From assembly GCA_963169105.1 (NCBI GenBank), contig OY720635.1, positions 131,397,872 through 131,461,871 on the forward strand: a stretch of DNA of 64,000 nt, read 5' to 3'. Of the stretch, positions 32,600 to 42,720 are shown one piece after another (positions within the stretch are counted from its first letter, which is position 1; the number at the start of each line of letters is the position of its first letter). The translations under genes and the position numbers were made by a program. The DNA comes from Ceriagrion tenellum (Eukaryota > Arthropoda > Insecta > Odonata > Coenagrionidae). Below the pieces are notes generated by a model that was not told the origin of the DNA, made no database searches, and worked only from the letters and a program-made list of their open reading frames with translations.

Positions 32600-33180
32600 T
32601 AAGCATATAATAGGAAGGTCCTCGGGTGAAAAAGTAAAAGAGAGATGCTACTTCGCTCTGGTTGTACCACACCTCGAATACGCTGCAAGTATTTGGGACC
32701 CTGGTCATCAAGATTTAACCAAAAAAATTAACAAAACACAAAGAAAAGCTGCACGCTTCGTTTAAACTGCTACGAGCGAACATATAGTGTCCCACAGCTT
32801 TTATAGGGATTCAGGTGGGAGCCTCTAGAGACTCGGAGGCTATATGCTAGACTTAGCTTGCTTGAGAAACTCAGAAATGGTGTGTTTCAGAGCGACACAG
32901 AGAATAATATCATAACGCCTCACTGCATCTCAGCGTCTGACAGAAGCGATAAAATTAGAGTGACATTGCCGAACAGAGAGGCACAAAAACTAGTTATTTC
33001 GGCGCATAATAAGCGACCACAATAAATAATGAGATCCACTAAATACACTCCCATAATACGCGTCATCATTTCACCTCTCAAAACCTTATCCCTTACATAC
33101 TTATACGACTGGTGTCCTAACACCCCTTACCACACGCCCATGCGGCGGCTCACAGGGTTGTATGTGGGTGTAAATGTAGG
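32600..33180 (+). pseudogene. LINE family A, CR1/L2-like RT C-terminus and 3' end
   Basis: The plus strand encodes SSGEKVKERCYFALVVPHLE, YAASIWDPGHQDLTKKI and QRKAARFV, then broken remnants of the post-RT region, ending in a GGGTGTAAATGTAGGTG tail. This is the same protein as at 1062-1690 on the opposite strand. QRKAARFV is the normal CR1-type continuation. Several stops make it inactive. Confidence 0.75.
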
Positions 33181-34436
33181 TGCTTCGTAAGCAAGCCATA
33201 GAAATACATCTTCAGTCAAATTTTCTTAAACAATGCTTCCTTTTTAGAATAATGTACAAGGCTATAATCCAAATTGCTACTCGCTAAACGTAGGAGCGAA
33301 GATACTAGTGCCTTTCATAGAGTCAAGGATGACATTTATACATAAAATGTCTGGTAAAGGATGAGGAGGAAGACGAGAGAATTGCCTGCGTCTGCTAATG
33401 GCGACCAGTCTATCTCGTTTCAAGCAGAAGGAATGAGGTGATAAACATTCCAAGGGCGACCGAGACCTCAGAGTTATTGATTAGGAAATTACATTGCGAA
33501 ATTCTTCCGCGAAATATCAATTTGTACCAGAAGACACCTGCTTTGCTGTGAACGACCTCATGAAGAGTAGCGATTGAGGGCTGATCGGGGTTGTTTTCTA
33601 AGCGCGTACGAGCGGCGTACCGTTTGAAAGCAATCATTAGAAGCCATTCGTATTACACCGGGATCCCGGAATGACTTCATCGCTATGGCTTCTCTAGAGA
33701 ATTCTCGGAAGTGAGTGAGAGAAAAATGTACACCAAGAAAAAGCTGCACAAGGTGCTTCAGAGGTAAATACCATCGCGATTCCGGAAAATTATAGTTTCC
33801 TTACGTACGGAGTGATTTATGCATAAGTATTCTGAAATGATTGCTGCATTAGCCTCAGGCTCCTCGTTAACTTGCCTCGTACGTGCAGTTCGTCAAGTAA
33901 TAAGGAGGAAGCAATAAATAATCGAACAAATAACACCGTATGGCTGTTGAAAATAAGACTGTGAAAGTCACTAGTTGATTGCTTCTACATCCCATCCCTA
34001 ATTTAAAAAAATAGCCTTTTCGAATGTATCCATTGATTGCACCCTAAAATTGCGCCCAGGCTCCTTAATTTTGAGGTGACAAAAGTCGCCACGCAGTTGA
34101 AACGTCAGACTTTTGTGATGAATCTTAACCATACTTCTGGCAAATTGAGGACAAATTGTAATATTTATCACGGAGAAAAGAGAAATCAAATCATCTTGAT
34201 CATTCATACAAATGACGTAATAGTTACCTCTACTAAATCTCAAGCCGCTCTGTTTGTACCCAGATAGCAAGTGCATAGGTATGTGTAAGGACAGGAGCGA
34301 GTTCCATTATTTTATACACATTCAGGATGAGGTGAGTAAAACTTTAAAGTTGATCGCATTTTCCCTTCCAGATATATATCCTTTGTGATAATGCAAAAGA
34401 TAGCAACGTATACGAAAAATGTTCCCTCTTGAAAAA
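33181..34436. other. No supported gene
   Basis: Short ORFs on both strands lack motifs. 34290-34345 is a small inverted match to 30240-30300. Confidence 0.3.
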
Positions 34437-34760
34437 TACAGGGTGATTCAAAAGTCTTGTTATGATTACGGAAAATCATAACTTTTTTATTTTTCAACAT
34501 AGGTACATGAAACAAAGATGAAAAGGTTACTAAATGCATTAAGTATTATTTTTTTATCGCTATAAATGTTCTGTGATGATGAAATCGCAGAATTCAACCC
34601 TTTTCTGTTTATCACCTGCATTGAGATCTTGCAGCAACTGGAGCCTAAAAGGTTTAAACATCAATCGTTTCCGCAAAATTCGCCAAACAGTCGGCTGAGG
34701 AATGTTGAGCTCTCGGCTTGCACGACGAGTCGACTTTCGTGGACTTCGAACAAAAGCTTA
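34437..34760 (-). pseudogene. Tc1/mariner-like transposase remnant (HTH region)
   Basis: On the minus strand, 34563-34757 reads AFVRSPRKSTRRASRELNIP, QPTVWRILRKRLMFKPFRLQ and LLQDLNAGDKQKRVEFCDF without a stop. The RKSTRRxSRELxIxxxTVxRILRKRL segment is the second helix-turn-helix of IS630/Tc1/mariner-type transposases, followed by the KPFRLQ linker. The catalytic DDE domain is missing. A TA followed by CAGGGTGATTCAAAAGTC (34437-34456) may be one terminus; no matching opposite end was found. Stops just upstream show decay. Confidence 0.7.
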
Positions 34761-35484
34761 TCCTTAAAGTCATCGGTATGCGTCGTTACGTCCATGCTGA
34801 CAAGGGTCGTCGGAAAATTTTTCCCTGTTTAATGCTAATAAAACAGACGGTTTGAGCTTATTATTGCATTTTTTGATGACTGAGACATAATCATCCCATC
34901 TTAAATAGCTATTTTTCCTGGATAAAGGCAAAAAATGAATTTTGAAATTAACACCTTCATTTATCGCGGGATTAATGTGGTCACGAATACCTGGATCCAT
35001 TTTACGTTGTTTCGACTTATGTCGCTCTTCTTCAACACGCATCTCCGACGTAATTCTAGGACTTATGTACCGTTAGTTATTCCGTAACCTGAAATTTTTT
35101 ACATTCACATATTATGTCTTTAAAGCGCTGTTTATGGTACTGAGCGCGGAAATTCCAGAACTAATTAGACGTAAGAGACCTGAACTGGCAGGCTTCCTCA
35201 AAAGTTAGGAAAATCAAGTTGGTTTCTTTTGCTAATGCCTGAGGGAGTACCTTAAATATGTGTCGAAAGGATGGCGTATCCCCAGGCAGTCGCCTGTTCG
35301 CACGGTTTTTTATTCGTATTCTCAAAATCCCCACTATTGATTGCAACGCAATGTGAGAAGCGATGTTCGTCATGTTGGACGGTCATCATTGCTTTACGGT
35401 CTTTCTATTGTGGTTTCAATATCGTCTACGGCAATCCTTCCGACTTGATAAGTATCTAAACATGCATGCGTATAATTGTGTGAA
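34761..35484. other. Unassigned, possible upstream transposase DNA
   Basis: A minus ORF (34770-35042) ends in the reading frame leading into the transposase segment but shows no clear motif. The rest is unassigned. Confidence 0.3.
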
Positions 35485-35862
35485 ATTCACGGTGGAAAAA
35501 TCATTCGCCTGGAACCTAGATCCCTCGATTTTGCGGCGAGTGCTCTAACCAATTAAGCTACCCAGGAGTCCTCTTCCACTGTGAATTTCATGGGGGCTTT
35601 AAGGAACGAGTTTTCCTCACAGGTACTGTGCATATGGTTACTGTGCCATTATGGTAATGGCATTTCCAGAGGTACCCGTATGCGAGCGCTAAGCGCCACA
35701 GTCCACGGGGTAAAGCCCAACTTCAAACACAAAAGTGTTTACTTTGGACAAGTACGTACCTTGGACATTCTCAAAGAACACGGAACAATTGTGTGGTTAC
35801 TAGCGGGTGACTGCGTTGTAGTAACTGCGCGGCTAGTTCCGTAGTTCTTTGAAAATGCATGC
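35485..35862 (-). repeat. Family H tRNA-like SINE, copy 2
   Basis: On the minus strand GGTAGCTTAATTGGTTAGAG resembles an A-box region and GGATCTAGGTTCCAGGCG a B box. It ends in common with copy 1 at 26588-26912 (TGCGCGG.TAGTTCCGTAGTT). It contains an internal duplication of CACAAAAGTGTTTACTT-like DNA. Not a true tRNA gene. Confidence 0.55.
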
Positions 35863-36551
35863 GTATTTTTATAAATAATTCACCACATTCATTCGTGGCT
35901 CTGTGTAAAAAAAATACAATTTTAGTATTTAAATTTCACAATTCTAGCAAGTAGATAATTATTTTAATTAAGCTACACAAAGAGAAAAGTGTTAATTATA
36001 TATGTTATTAAAAGTTCCTGAGTAGGAATAATTAACTTTAAAAAGGCAGTCCTGCAGTATTAATCAGGATTTTCTGATCAAACAATACATGCAACGCGCA
36101 AATAAATGGCATGTCATTCTGACAGAGGGATTCAACCTGATCCTATCTCCTTTCTATTTGTTAGTAATCGGAAGTTGTGGGCCATGTCTCTGGAATTTGG
36201 AATTGAAAAAAAGGTTTGAAAATCACCATTTATGACACAAATGAAAAATCAAATGTCTCTCTCGTATCGATATCCACCTCAAAATAACTTCTGTCAATAA
36301 GGGAGAAAAAGAGTTTTTTTCGGTAAAAGTTTAATGCAATATAACAACGCTAATGCATTTATCTAATTTTGCATAATTTGCTGGATTCCTTCCCCTTTGA
36401 CTACAAAACCATGATAATTTCAATTGAATTCCCTATATTTGACGTAAATAGTTAAAACCTAGTTTTGGATTCATATTTATATCATCAGAATTTTACCTCC
36501 AAAGTCGTAATTAGAAACGGCCAACTTTGGTGAGTAACAAAGAACAAAGGT
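35863..36551. other. AT-rich stretch, nothing recognised
   Basis: No ORF or repeat ends. Confidence 0.35.
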
Positions 36552-36747
36552 CACAAATGAAAAATCGACTTCGTTTCCTTCCACTGATTTATTTTTTTGG
36601 TACGACATGTTTCGACAGATAGAGGTCATTTTCAAGTACCTTTAAGAGAAACGAAACTCTATGTGAGAAAGAAACTCTATGTGTCGAAACATGTCGTACC
36701 AAAAAAATAAATCAGTGGAAGGAAACGAAGTCGTTTTTTCATTTGTG
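36552..36747. mobile_element. Penelope-type palindrome P4
   Basis: Arms of 66 bp (36552-36617 and 36682-36747) are near-perfect inverted repeats containing GACTTCGTTTCCTTCCACTG and TGTCGAAACATGTCGTACC followed by AAAAAAATAAATCAG. Outward reading gives TTGAAAATGACC, a short GAC/GTC stem, GAAAC and AATAAA, matching P1-P3. The 64-bp centre is not symmetrical. Confidence 0.58.
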
Positions 36748-36924
36748 AATATCAACTTCCACATAATTGAGCCTGATACCATTGAACGTATAAAGAACAA
36801 AGGTGTTTTTATTTTGCAAAATTCTGCAACAAAATTTTGTGAAATCGCTCTGAGAATCGATTCGGAATTAACGGTTTTTTCAAAACACCGGTCGCATAGT
36901 TGGCTACGCGCGCCCGACTGTTAG

Positions 36925-37470
36925 AGCTCGTTCTGCTATTAAGATACTTTCAGCAAGATCCCACAACGAACGTAATTCAGTAAGTCTCCTCACGCGAGTC
37001 CGTATCCATAGGATGTGTAAGGGATGCACGCCTCAAAGAAACATTTATTTTTATAGAAGCGTGATACTATTAAACGCCTTATAAAATGGCGGAGGCATTT
37101 TCGGCATACGTCGGGAAACATATAAGTCGAGTTAATGCCACGCATTCGGATATTTATTCATCTACTGAGAAATTCAGCTCTATAAACAAAGCTTTTCCGT
37201 CATTAATACTACAGTATGACATTCATTCTTACATTGAATGCTTAAAATTTAAATTGGATTTGAATTTAATGACTGTAATATTAGATGAGAATGTGTAACT
37301 CAAACTACCTCAAGTTGTCATTAGAAACGCTGCGAGTTAACCTGTACCGCGCGGAGAACAAGTCTAAATGAAACAAAATAGACATTTTTATGCAATCATT
37401 TGGCTTCTCTATTTTTTCAAATTGGCGAAAGAAAAGCATTTTGCCCTCTCTCCCAAATATACTACAGTAA
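36925..37470 (-). repeat. Family I long repeat, copy 2, distal part
   Basis: Inverted match to 29690-30240, with shared segments such as CACGCGAGTCCGTATCCATAG and GACTTGTTCTC in complement. The 70-codon ORF at 37086-37298 has no motif. Confidence 0.6.
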
Positions 37471-38083
37471 AATTACAATAAATTTATACAATACAAAAAT
37501 AAATACAAAAATTTAAGAAATATAATAAAATTTAACGTAGAAGTGATAGCTCTAGGTGGGTTCCAAGGTTGAAACCTGAACTGAGCCACCTGCAGTTTGT
37601 ATAATGTTCCCTTCATGTAAGCTGCAGTGATATGATGTAATTACAAATTAGTATTACAAAATCGGAAAATTACATTAAACATAAACATAAAAACGCCTTC
37701 AACCATTTTTAAATTTCCGAGTAGTATTTTGTTTGGTTATGAATGACGGACTGTTAAGAGTGAAGAACAAAAAACATCAACAATATCTGAACACATTCAA
37801 CATTTTCACTAAACAAAAGAAACTATCTTAAACATTTTAAAAAAGTTTTTAAATAATATTTGGAAAAAAAGTTGTGAAGTGTAAAATTTTGTGTAATTTT
37901 TAACGCTTAATTCACATAAGGAATCAGAAAAAAGATTAAATATTTTTATGGGACAGCAGCCATTCTTTAACCATTTAAAAAAATATTTTACCAGATTTGC
38001 ATCTTTTTATTATTTTTGGCAATGAATTAAACATTTTAGGTCCCATGTACAGAAACAATTTGTACTCGCCGTTAAGGTTCTCG
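37471..38083 (-). pseudogene. CR1-like LINE (family D), 3' end
   Basis: The minus strand at about 38080-37930 reads NGEYKLFLYMGPKMFNSLPK then RCKSGKIFF. YMGPxxFNxLPxxIK is shared with the longer copy at 43567-44745 (YMGPTLFNCLPQTIK). A hairpin AGGTTGAAACCT (37566-37577) sits in its 3' untranslated part at the place where sibling copies have other hairpins. It interrupts family I DNA. Confidence 0.65.
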
Positions 38084-38220
38084 AAATTGCATAGTCGTTA
38101 TCTTTGACGTCAGAATTGTTGTCCCAGAGTGTCGAAAGAGCATTTTTTGAGTCTATTTAAGAAGATACCACTGTCAGAGCAGCTCTATATTGATATTTAC
38201 TGTACTACATTAATTGCGCG
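38084..38220 (-). repeat. Family I long repeat, copy 2, proximal part
   Basis: Inverted match to 29380-29470. With the LINE removed it joins 36925-37470 in the same order as copy 1. Confidence 0.55.
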
Positions 38221-38229
38221 TATGTTGAT

Positions 38230-38666
38230 GGGATATTCCCATGGAATTTGGTCCCCTGGGCGTGGGTGGCGTGGTGCCGTGTGAAAACTCCCGGGACGGG
38301 AGTGAGGCCGGTCCGGGAATGCAGTTTTCTCGAGGGGAGGCGGGTACGGAATGGGGTGGGGTTCGTTAAAAGTGCGACCGATGGCAGAGGTTTCGTGGCC
38401 GTGGGCCCCGCTGCTGCAGTTGGAATGCAACTGGAATGGATGTCCCGGGAGCAGGCGGTGGTGTAAGGGTGACGAAGATGGATGAATGGGACCGCGGTGG
38501 AGCGGAGAGAGAGAGGTGGGCCCCTTATAAGGGCAAGGATTTTGGCGATGCAGTTTTCAAGTCGCTGCAAAAGGGCGATGGTCTCACGGTGCTGGGGCCA
38601 TTTGCGTGCACCGGTCACTGACACAGTGCTGCCCAGATTCCAGGTGGCAGAGGAGCCGGTGGAACG
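38230..38666. other. GC-rich island 5, candidate promoter-proximal DNA
   Basis: Strongly GC-rich with CCCGGG and GGGCCCC words, and ORFs on both strands of up to 139 codons without domains. It ends directly at a TATA box and may be an upstream promoter region for plus-strand transcription. Confidence 0.4.
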
Positions 38667-38674
38667 TATAAAAG
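38667..38674 (+). promoter_or_regulatory. TATA box
   Basis: TATAAAAG lies exactly 30 bases before the A of TCATAG (38695-38700), which resembles the arthropod initiator TCAKTY in its first four bases. Spacing and context at the edge of a GC-rich island make this the best core promoter in the window. Confidence 0.5.
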
Positions 38675-38696
38675 CCGTTTTTAGTTCTTCGACGTC

Positions 38697-38830
38697 ATAG
38701 AGAAGATTTTTTTTCAGGAGCGAATAACCTCCTGTGCTGCTAAAAGACGGTTTCTTGGGGCAAAAACAATGAAGCTTGTGTAGGACAGTGATTTACCTTG
38801 ATTTGGAATCGCACTACGACTTACAACAAG
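38697..38830 (+). other. Candidate non-coding first exon
   Basis: The stretch runs from the predicted start to ACAACAAG|GTAAGTCC, a consensus 5' splice site (GT at 38831). The only ATG, at 38769, gives a four-codon ORF ending in TAG, so the exon would be 5' untranslated. No acceptor or coding exon could be matched downstream within the window. This is an inference from signals only. Confidence 0.4.
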
Positions 38831-39098
38831 GTAAGTCCTATCGCCATTGAGTTTTTTGCGGTTGAGTGCAATGCCCTGAAGTTATTTGGAGTTTGTGGAG
38901 TTTTGACCTTCTAGGAATAAATCTCTGAAGAAATCCGTTCTAAGTATTTTCACGGATTGGAACATTTTTCGGCGTGAAATATATATTTATAGTGGTCTTA
39001 AATTGTATATATAAGAGCTGTCCTCTGACTACCGTCAGGCAGAAATAGTTACCCTCTGACTTTGAATCTCTACTTCTTGGATAGTTCCGAAGCTCTAC
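38831..39098. other. No supported gene
   Basis: It would be intron if the first exon is real. Confidence 0.25.
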
Positions 39099-39651
39099 TT
39101 AAGGTAGTCCGAGCGAGATAGTTCCCTAGGCATAATAGAGACAATATTCGAATTATATGTTTTAATTTCACCAGTTGTAGGACATATGAATTTAATATTG
39201 CATTATTAATGGTGCAATAATATATTTTTATATGACCGAAATGGTAAGTAATTAAATGAAAATATCTAATTAAATCTTTAACTTGACTCGTTTTTTTCGC
39301 GCGATGCGTTTGTAACTCCATCAGAACGGAAGTTTTTTTGTGATACCCAAGAACCTATTGCGGTAACGATATGATTAATTTTCAAAAATAGTTGAGAAAA
39401 CATACAAATTACACGCTGTTAGTTTTTTTACGACGTCTAAGTGTTAGAAAGTCCTCATTTTGTAAATTATGTCTCTCTGGAGTGCATGCACGTACCATTT
39501 CCCATGTAAAAGGGCTGGAATGTTTTGCAAATATCTCCGAAAGTAATGTAGTAAGGGGTTGAATTTTAGGTGTCATTAGAAGGGCGAGATATATTTATTT
39601 AAAATTAGTACAAATTCTAAGGAAAATGATATTTCGCTCAAATTACCTTAA
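39099..39651. mobile_element. TTAA-flanked MITE, GGTAGT family, copy 2
   Basis: TTAA (39099-39102) precedes GGTAGTCCGAGCGAGATAG, and ATTTCGCTCAAATTACC precedes TTAA (39648-39651). It is collinear with the copies at 3859 and 51135. Its last 25 bp form the inverted partner of the start. Non-coding. Confidence 0.8.
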
Positions 39652-39959
39652 ATCTGAAATTTAGAGATTAGATCGATGATTAAAAAATATAAGGCAATTT
39701 TGCGATATTTTTCGGGGCAGATATTCTAAATTCATTTTAATGAGAAGATATGTTTATGTATATTCCTACGGTGCTGTTTTCACATTGTCCTTCCATTCAA
39801 AAAATGCTAATTGAAAGCTGAAAATGAAACAAACATCACCTTAATTAGTCTTTGTGATCATGCTTTTGACTAGAATGCAAGTCACGGTGGTTCTCTAATC
39901 AAACTTTTACACATTTGAATGAGAGTGTCTTTTGGATTTACAGCGGTATAATTACTATT

Positions 39960-41080
39960 TCAGCAACAGTTTTTCTCTCGTCTTGCTCTCCTAAACCTCT
40001 TCTCTGGCTTCGTTTCATTGACGATATTTTTCTTCTGTGGCCACATGGCCTTGATTCCCTTAACTCTTTCATCTCCTCCCTAAACTCCTCCTCCTCTGTC
40101 TCCTTCACCTCTAACATCTCTGCCTCCAAAATTACCTTTTTGGATGTAGACATCTCTCTCAGTAACCTTAAATTCCACAATTCTGTCCATATCAAGCCCA
40201 CCAACAAGCAACAATATCTCCATTTTAATAGCTGCCACCCCTCTCATACTAATCGATCCCTCCCCTTTTCCCTCTCTATCCGTGGTCACCGAATCTGCAA
40301 CAACCCCGAATCCCTTGACCTTTTTCTCTCTAATCTCCACCAATCCCTCCTTCGCAGAGGCTACCCCGAGCGTCTTCTTCAGAAAAAAATCCTACAACCA
40401 CCCTCTTCTTCTAAATCTCTCTCTCAATAAGTTTCCTCATGATCAAATCTCCCTCTGTACCACCTATTTCCCTGGAGTTCACTCCATCCGACGCATAATC
40501 AAAAACCTATACCCCATCCTCTCTGACAACCTTACCACTTACAAAATTTTCCCCCGCTGTCCTTCTCTCACCTTTAGACGCCCCCCCAACCACTCCACCC
40601 TCTTTAAAATTACTAAACCTCTTTCCAAATCTCCAGCACTACTAAATCCCTTCCGACGCCTTGCAATCGCCCTCGTTGCAAAACTTGCGGCATCCTTCTC
40701 ACCCAGCCTCTGCCTGATAAATTCCTTGCCGTTCATCTTCCTTCCGTCCCCTCACTCTCTTGCGTTTCCCCTAATGTTGTTTATATCCTCCTTTGCCAAT
40801 TATGCCCTAGTTTGTACATCGGTTTGACTACCACTCCTCTTAACATCCGCATGAATGGCCACCGCTCTAGTTGCAATGAACCACCTTCTATTTCTGTTTC
40901 CCTCCCTGTCGCCACCCACGTTTCTTCCCACAACTCCACCTTTAATAATATTTTTAAGGTTGGTATTCTCGCCTCCCTTCCCCCTTCCTCCTCCCCACTC
41001 CAAATCAAAGATCTTGAGTCCTCTTGCATTTACTTTTTCCAGGCTTTCTCTCCGCCAGGACTCAATAAATCCCACTAACT
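39960..41080 (+). pseudogene. Penelope-like element: RT plus GIY-YIG endonuclease, frameshifted
   Basis: The 5'-truncated coding region begins near the RT catalytic motif, WLRFIDDIFLLWPHGLDS, whose two aspartates are intact. FLDVDISLSN and RGYPERLLQKK follow. An A-run at 40381-40390 shifts the frame to the segment SIRRIIKNLYPILSDN and LTFRRPPN, a Penelope hallmark. A second shift near 40645-40659 returns to PCNRPRCKTCGILL, NVVYILLCQLCPSLYIG (GIY-YIG core) and NIRMNGHRSSC, ending at a stop near 41078. Domain order RT-linker-GIY-YIG is that of Penelope-like elements. The sense strand is very rich in C and T. Two frameshifts and missing N-terminal RT motifs make it inactive. Confidence 0.85.
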
Positions 41081-41248
41081 TCTTCTATCACCTCTGCCCA
41101 TACTACCTCTTCTTTTCGAATTTCTTCCACTTCCCGCTTCCCGCCCCCACCTCTCCTCTCCCTCCCCCTCCTCCCCTCCCCCTCCCCCTCCTCCCCTCCC
41201 CCTGTCCCTCTCCCCCTTCCTTCCACCTCAGTCCTCCCATTCCTTCTC

Positions 41249-41403
41249 AGTCTTCTTCGCTCTTGTGAACAAGGTGCTAGTGGCACCGAAATATTAAGAA
41301 ACTCAGTAAGTGTGTTCATTTTTTTCTGTTTTTCTGTGTTTAGCGTCTGCCTCTCTCTGGCAAACTGTTCATATATTCGTCACGTGAGTGATCCTAAGTG
41401 TAG

Positions 41404-41410
<7 letters not shown>
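41249..41410 (+). repeat. Penelope-like element 3' end repeat, copy a
   Basis: Repeats at 41694-41850. It starts AGTCTTCTTCGCTCTTG, includes AAGGTGCTAGTGGCACCGAA (hairpin GGTGC/GCACC followed directly by GAAA) and GTCACGTGAGTGATCCTAAG, and runs into a TA array. It lies just after the GIY-YIG ORF, as pseudo-LTRs of these elements do. Confidence 0.7.
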
Positions 41411-41451
<41 letters not shown>

Positions 41452-41496
41452 CTACACTTAGGATCACTCACGTGACGAATATATGAACAGTTTGCC

Positions 41497-41498
<2 letters not shown>
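41357..41498. repeat. Perfect inverted repeat around (TA)n
   Basis: The 48-bp arm starting CTGGCAAACTGTTCATATAT (41357-41404) is repeated inverted at 41451-41498, with the (TA)n array 41405-41450 as the loop. This forms a long cruciform-capable structure. Confidence 0.85.
41405..41450. repeat. (TA)n microsatellite 1
   Basis: Uninterrupted alternating TA of about 46 bp. Confidence 0.95.

Positions 41499-41567
<69 letters not shown>
41499..41567. repeat. (TA)n microsatellite 2
   Basis: Uninterrupted alternating TA of about 69 bp. Confidence 0.95.
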
Positions 41568-41571
<4 letters not shown>

Positions 41572-41674
41572 CGTTGATGGATTGGAGTCAGCCATGCGGC
41601 GATGAACACACGATGTGGATAGGATGGAGGAGATAGACACACAAAAAAAGAGACGATCACACTTACACTTACAT

Positions 41675-41709
41675 CGCAAGAGCGAAGACTCTGAGTCTTC
41701 GCTCTTGCG
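41675..41709. repeat. Perfect 35-nt palindrome at an inverted junction
   Basis: CGCAAGAGCGAAGACT, CTG, AGTCTTCGCTCTTGCG: 16-nt arms with a 3-nt centre. It marks where the end of one element copy meets the same sequence inverted. Confidence 0.9.
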
Positions 41710-41843
41710 ACCAAGGTGCTAGTGGCACCGAAATATCAAGAAACTTTGTAAGTGTGTTCATCATTTTTTTGTTTTCTGTGTTTGTCGTCTGCCTTCCTCT
41801 GGCAAACTTTTATATATTCGTCACTTAAGTGATCCTAAGTGCA

Positions 41844-41850
<7 letters not shown>
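41694..41850 (+). repeat. Penelope-like element 3' end repeat, copy b
   Basis: Same orientation as copy a, with AAGGTGCTAGTGGCACCGAA identical and minor differences elsewhere. It leads into the third TA array. Confidence 0.7.

Positions 41851-41915
<65 letters not shown>
41846..41915. repeat. (TA)n microsatellite 3
   Basis: Uninterrupted alternating TA of about 70 bp, directly after the second end repeat, in the same relative place as microsatellite 1. Confidence 0.95.
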
Positions 41916-41920
<5 letters not shown>

Positions 41921-42065
41921 TTCCTCATACAAGAGTTCATACATTCGTTTGTACAATAAATTTTACCGTGTAAAGCAGCCTTTATATTTGAATTTTGCAA
42001 AAGCCTTTTCCGCGTACAAGGGAGTTTGTCGCCATCCTCTATGTTTAAGTTGTTGTGTCTTTTTT

Positions 42066-42431
42066 CTATTTCAATGCCTCACCGACGACCCGCGAATAGT
42101 AGCTGCTTTCTTTACATAAAACTTTCGCCCTTTCGATATCTATGCTGTGACCCTCTTCTAAAAGTGTGTGCTCAGCCACGGCAGAGTGATACCAATCTTT
42201 ATTTCGATTAGCCCGTTCGTGTTCCTTTAGTCTGCATCCTATGGCCCTCTTTGTCTGGCCAACATATGATTTTCCGCGACTACAGAAAATTTCGTATGTG
42301 CCCTCGAACATTGTGGGAGACAATGGATCTTTAGCTCCTCGAAGATCATCATGAACTTTGGAGGTAGTGCTAGATCTTGTAATGATGTTACTTTTATTTA
42401 TTTTTTTGGACATTTTTACTACACTCACCAA
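42066..42431 (-). pseudogene. Second Penelope-like element, GIY-YIG domain
   Basis: The minus ORF reads GTYEIFCSRGKSYVGQTKRA, IGCRLKEHERANRNKDW, HSAVAEHTLLEEGHSIDI and AKVLCKESSYYSRVVGEALK. This is a complete GIY-YIG endonuclease domain of the canonical Penelope subfamily (YxIxCxxGxxYVGQTxRxIxxRxKEHxxA, SAVAEH, GHxIDxExxKVLxKxxxYxxRxxxEA). It belongs to a different lineage from the element at 39960-41080. The RT part is missing upstream. The domain itself is intact. Confidence 0.85.
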
Positions 42432-42720
42432 CGTATATGCAAAGACAAAACGGCTGAGCGCATTGATTTATGCTCATGGATGGCGTAATTGAAGAACAAG
42501 ATCTATTTTCATAAAGCAACTCATGCCTTCATTCACTGCGTTTACCAATCGAACTCAGATCGATATAAACTGTGACCGATCTGAACATTCTAAGCCAGCC
42601 GACCTCAGATCGCACGGTTTACCAATGCGAAATCGATTTGAATCAGTTCATATCGATTTGAAATCTCAGACCGGCAGAGAAATATAATAATAATAATATT
42701 TTTAATAATAATAATAATTT

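Noticed and set aside
38205..38624. 139-codon minus ORF in GC island 5
   Set aside because: Low-complexity arginine/proline/histidine-rich frame antisense to promoter-like DNA, without homology.
40855..41319. Proline-rich plus ORF and glutamate/arginine-rich minus ORF after the GIY-YIG domain
   Set aside because: Both translate a simple CT-rich run (about 41140-41225), not a protein domain.
41394..41714. ORFs with long YIYIYI runs
   Set aside because: Translations of (TA)n microsatellites.
42534..42564. Transib or Chapaev assignment for the CACTG-ended element
   Set aside because: The duplication is 3 bp (ATT), not 4 or 5, and the heptamer is not CACWATG. CACTA-like fits better.
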